From Loxodes magnus (taxonomy: Eukaryota; Ciliophora; Karyorelictea; Loxodida; Loxodidae): a stretch of DNA of 64,000 bases. Shown here piece by piece: positions 61,818 to 64,000 of the stretch (position 1 is its first letter; every line of letters starts with the position of its first letter). The DNA lies in the NCBI GenBank assembly GCA_946699065.1, contig CAMPDV010000011.1, positions 62,001 through 126,000 on the forward strand, given 5' to 3'. A program made the position numbers and the translations under genes. The notes beneath the pieces were generated by a model. It was not told the DNA's origin and did no database searches. It saw only the letters and a list, made by a program, of their open reading frames with translations.

Positions 61818-62867
61818 ATGAATAAAAAATAAATTTATTTAACAGTCCTGGAAGAATCAAAAATTCCTTTATCTTTGACTTCTCGCTTTTCAACATTTAG
61901 CACATGCAACTCAATTTCCTAATCAAGAACAAGTACTTAAAGATCTAATAAAGAAAAAATTAAGGCTGTAAAAGAGAAAAATTGCGTTTAGTAATCTTTT
62001 AAATAGAGAAGTTCTACAATAAATTCTGATGCTAGAATTGATTTAATCGGAAGCTAAACTGAAAGACCTTAGATAAATGTTAATTATAAGCAAAGGAAAA
62101 ATTAGCATTAAGAAGATATGCAAAGGCTCAAATAAAAACTGAGTTCTGTCAAAAGAGAAAATGAAATTTTTCTGTAAGCTTATGGAAGTCATTTATAAAA
62201 GGAGAAAAGCAAACAACTAAGAGATTAAGCATGTTACAGAAAAATAGCATTATAAAGAAAATAAAAAGAACCTTGAATTATGGGGGATTATGAAAATACG
62301 GCGTTACAAAAATAATAAACATATTGCTCAACACCTTAAGTTCCAACATTCAGTAGTGTATAAAAAACAATAAAAATACCTAAAACAGTCATAGACTCAA
62401 TGGAATTTATAGATATGGATAAAATAAATAAATGCTAGTATTTTTAGCAAACCTACCAAAATAGATTAAAGTAGCAAGATTTAAAGTATAAGTATTATTA
62501 ATCAGTTAGAAATGAAAGAAACATAAAATTTTACAATGCAAAAAAAATGAAAAGTGCAACTTTAGTTAGACTTATTACATCTGATTAATTCAATTCCAAA
62601 ACAATTATACATTGCAGTGAAGACAACAAATGGAGTAGATGGAGAAAAATAGACTAAGTACATGAAGATTTAGTCGATGGAATAATTTCAGCTGGAAATT
62701 CTATTTACGACAACGACGAAGCTGATTTAGATGTTCTATATAAAGCTTCCATAAAACTGAAAAAAATTCCATTCAAGTTAAGCAAAATAGAAAAGCAAAA
62801 GGAAATAAAGAATGAAATATATAAAGTTACAAAAAGAATACTCAATAGACATATAAAAATGTTTTAA
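61818..62867 (+). CDS. Unrecognised 349-aa basic protein
   Basis: One uninterrupted frame from ATG 61,818 to TAA 62,865-62,867. The N-terminal third is Ser/Thr-rich (RFSTFSTCNSISQSRTSTQR), the middle is coiled-coil-like (EDMQRLKQKLSSVKRENEIF), and the C-terminal part is more globular: ATLVRLITSDQFNSKTIIHC, SEDNKWSRWRKIDQVHEDL and KIPFKLSKIEKQKEIKNEIY, ending RILNRHIKMF. Codon use with many GAT, GAA and GGA contrasts with the AT-rich flanks and supports coding. UAR is Gln throughout; the one in-frame UGA reads as Trp. If only UGA terminated, the frame would run to 63,281, but composition turns non-coding after 62,867. Family not recognised; perhaps cytoskeletal or ciliary by composition, which is a guess. 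Confidence 0.7.
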
Positions 62868-62869
62868 TA

Positions 62870-63320
62870 TATATTATTGCTTTACTAACTAGTATCTTAG
62901 TTTATTACTTAGCAATTTATTTTCAGTTTGACATACAAAAATAAACAAATATTCTATTTTGAGCCCTTTTAAATAAAGGTAAATCTATTAATCTATATTA
63001 GATCATAAGAATACAAATACATGTCTTCCATTTTTAACTTCATGTTGATGATATCTTTTCTAATTTGGTACTTTCAAAATGGTTTTTCCCAGTAACAATT
63101 TCTTTAACTTTCATTTTACATTTCTCGGTTATTAGAAGCTACTAACTACTATTAAGGTCTGGGTTTAAACTTTTCACAGAGATATATTAAGGCATTTCAA
63201 GTTAGAATGGTTACTGGCTATAACGCTAAAAGTAACATTGAAGGATTAAGTAAGTAATTTAAAATAGATGCTCTAAATTGATTTTACTTATAACTTAAAT
63301 TTAATAAATTTATTTACTAA
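62870..63320. other. Intergenic stretch
   Basis: About 450 bp between two same-strand genes. From about 63,020 to 63,280 one frame gives some protein-like sequence (YYQGLGLNFSQRYIKAFQVR), but no start, motif or intron signal supports a gene. Confidence 0.35.
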
Positions 63321-63322
63321 CA

Positions 63323-64000
63323 ATGAGTGAAGATTATGAGAACGAAGACAATTAAGATGAAATCAACTTAGATATATAAATCTGGAAAGATCTTAACACC
63401 CAGATTTACTCATATATTTCGAATAAAAAATCAAAATTCACAAAACTGATGAAAAAATTAAAAAAAGCAAATGAATAGATAGATAAGAAAGGCTAGGAGA
63501 TTTAATAACTGAAGAATTAGGTTAAGGACTTGAGATAGAAGAAGGAATTTTCTGAGATTAAGAATCAATAATTGATACAAAGCAATGTAAATCTATAGCT
63601 ATATAATGAATTTTAAAACGAAATACTAGCTGTTAATGCAGTATAAGAAGAAATATATGAAATGCATACTCCAAGAATGGCTTGCAGTGAATTAAACTTT
63701 CCTTAGAGTCCGATTAAAGAAAGTAAAAATGCTGAAATAGCTTCACCTACTATGAATAGGTATTCAAAATTATGACACTTCTCTTCTGTTCATAAGTAAA
63801 ATAGGATCATATTAGAGAGTAATAACAAGAGAGCTTAATTTCCTCCTGATGAGTCATTGGTCATTTTAGATAAGCACATCCGTCCATATGAAGTTTTATC
63901 AATAAGATTCAAAATGATAGATGGTTTTGGATTCGATATAGGAATATGCTATCTTCAAAAAGAATTTAATGTTCTTCTAAGAGATGTAGGCTTATGCTTC
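63323..64000 (+). CDS. Coiled-coil protein with C-terminal globular domain (partial, runs off the window)
   Basis: ATG at 63,323 and an uninterrupted frame to the window end (226 codons). Acidic N-terminus MSEDYENEDNQDEINLDIQ, then a coiled coil from about residue 45 to 105 (KFTKLMKKLKKANEQIDKK, VKDLRQKKEFSEIKNQQ), a linker, and from about residue 185 a globular start: LDKHIRPYEVLSIRFKM, IDGFGFDIGICYLQKEF, LLRDVGLCF. The pattern of charged coiled coil plus a domain opening with strands and G(F/W)xxGIC resembles B30.2/SPRY-like proteins that are abundant in ciliates. That is a resemblance, not a firm assignment. UGA reads as Trp in SKLWHF. Confidence 0.68.

Noticed and set aside
1..64000. tRNA or rRNA genes
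   Set aside because: No convincing A-box/B-box pairs, cloverleaf or rRNA motifs were noticed by eye; a tRNA scan would be needed to exclude them fully.

Overview
The window looks like nuclear DNA of a ciliate with a heavily reassigned genetic code. Recognisable proteins appear only if UAA and UAG are read as Gln and UGA as Trp. This holds in an M8 metallopeptidase (two copies), a TAN1-type THUMP protein, a kinase/WD40 protein, and LINE remnants. The paired peptidase copies appear to stop at UAG, so UAR codons seem to serve as stops as well. That points to a Condylostoma-type code (all three codons sense or stop), or less likely a karyorelict code (UAR = Gln, UGA = Trp or stop). Introns are tiny: 16, 17 and 19 nt are well supported. 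The DNA is very AT-rich. Because every frame is then nearly open, open length means little here; I rested calls on family motifs, paralogue comparison and intron phasing.

Layout. 1-5.6 kb: decayed coding remnants, a RING-like gene (3.5-4.97 kb, +), and a stray single WD40 cassette. 6.5-7.05 kb: a Tyr/Asn-rich protein (-). 7.5-11.5 kb: a degenerate LINE (-) with endonuclease and reverse transcriptase. 11.5-17.5 kb: further repeat copies and LINE-like debris. 17.5-20 kb: simple repeats, including about 500 bp of a T7C array. 20.56-23.03 kb: an intact kinase, coiled-coil, pentapeptide, WD40 gene (-) with almost identical 123-bp WD repeats. 24.8-27.4 kb: a broken or intron-rich unrecognised gene (+). 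27.4-37.1 kb: AT-rich, with dispersed repeats. 37.14-41.86 kb: a 4.7-kb element with about 415-bp terminal inverted repeats. 42-45 kb: retroelement debris. 45.57-47.35 kb (+) and 56.42-58.20 kb (-): an inverted pair of leishmanolysin-like peptidase genes. Between them, 48.9-55 kb: more TIR ends, a GC-rich repeated cassette and zinc-knuckle ORF1 remnants. 59.1-64 kb: a compact set of apparently live + strand genes: TAN1-like, an unrecognised 349-aa protein, and a partial coiled-coil protein.

No operon logic is expected or seen. The genes are independent units set among transposon wreckage. The most notable unit is the kinase/WD40 gene. Its architecture and homogenised repeats resemble fungal and bacterial signalling receptors with fast-evolving WD40 sensors, and a lone matching cassette lies 16 kb away.
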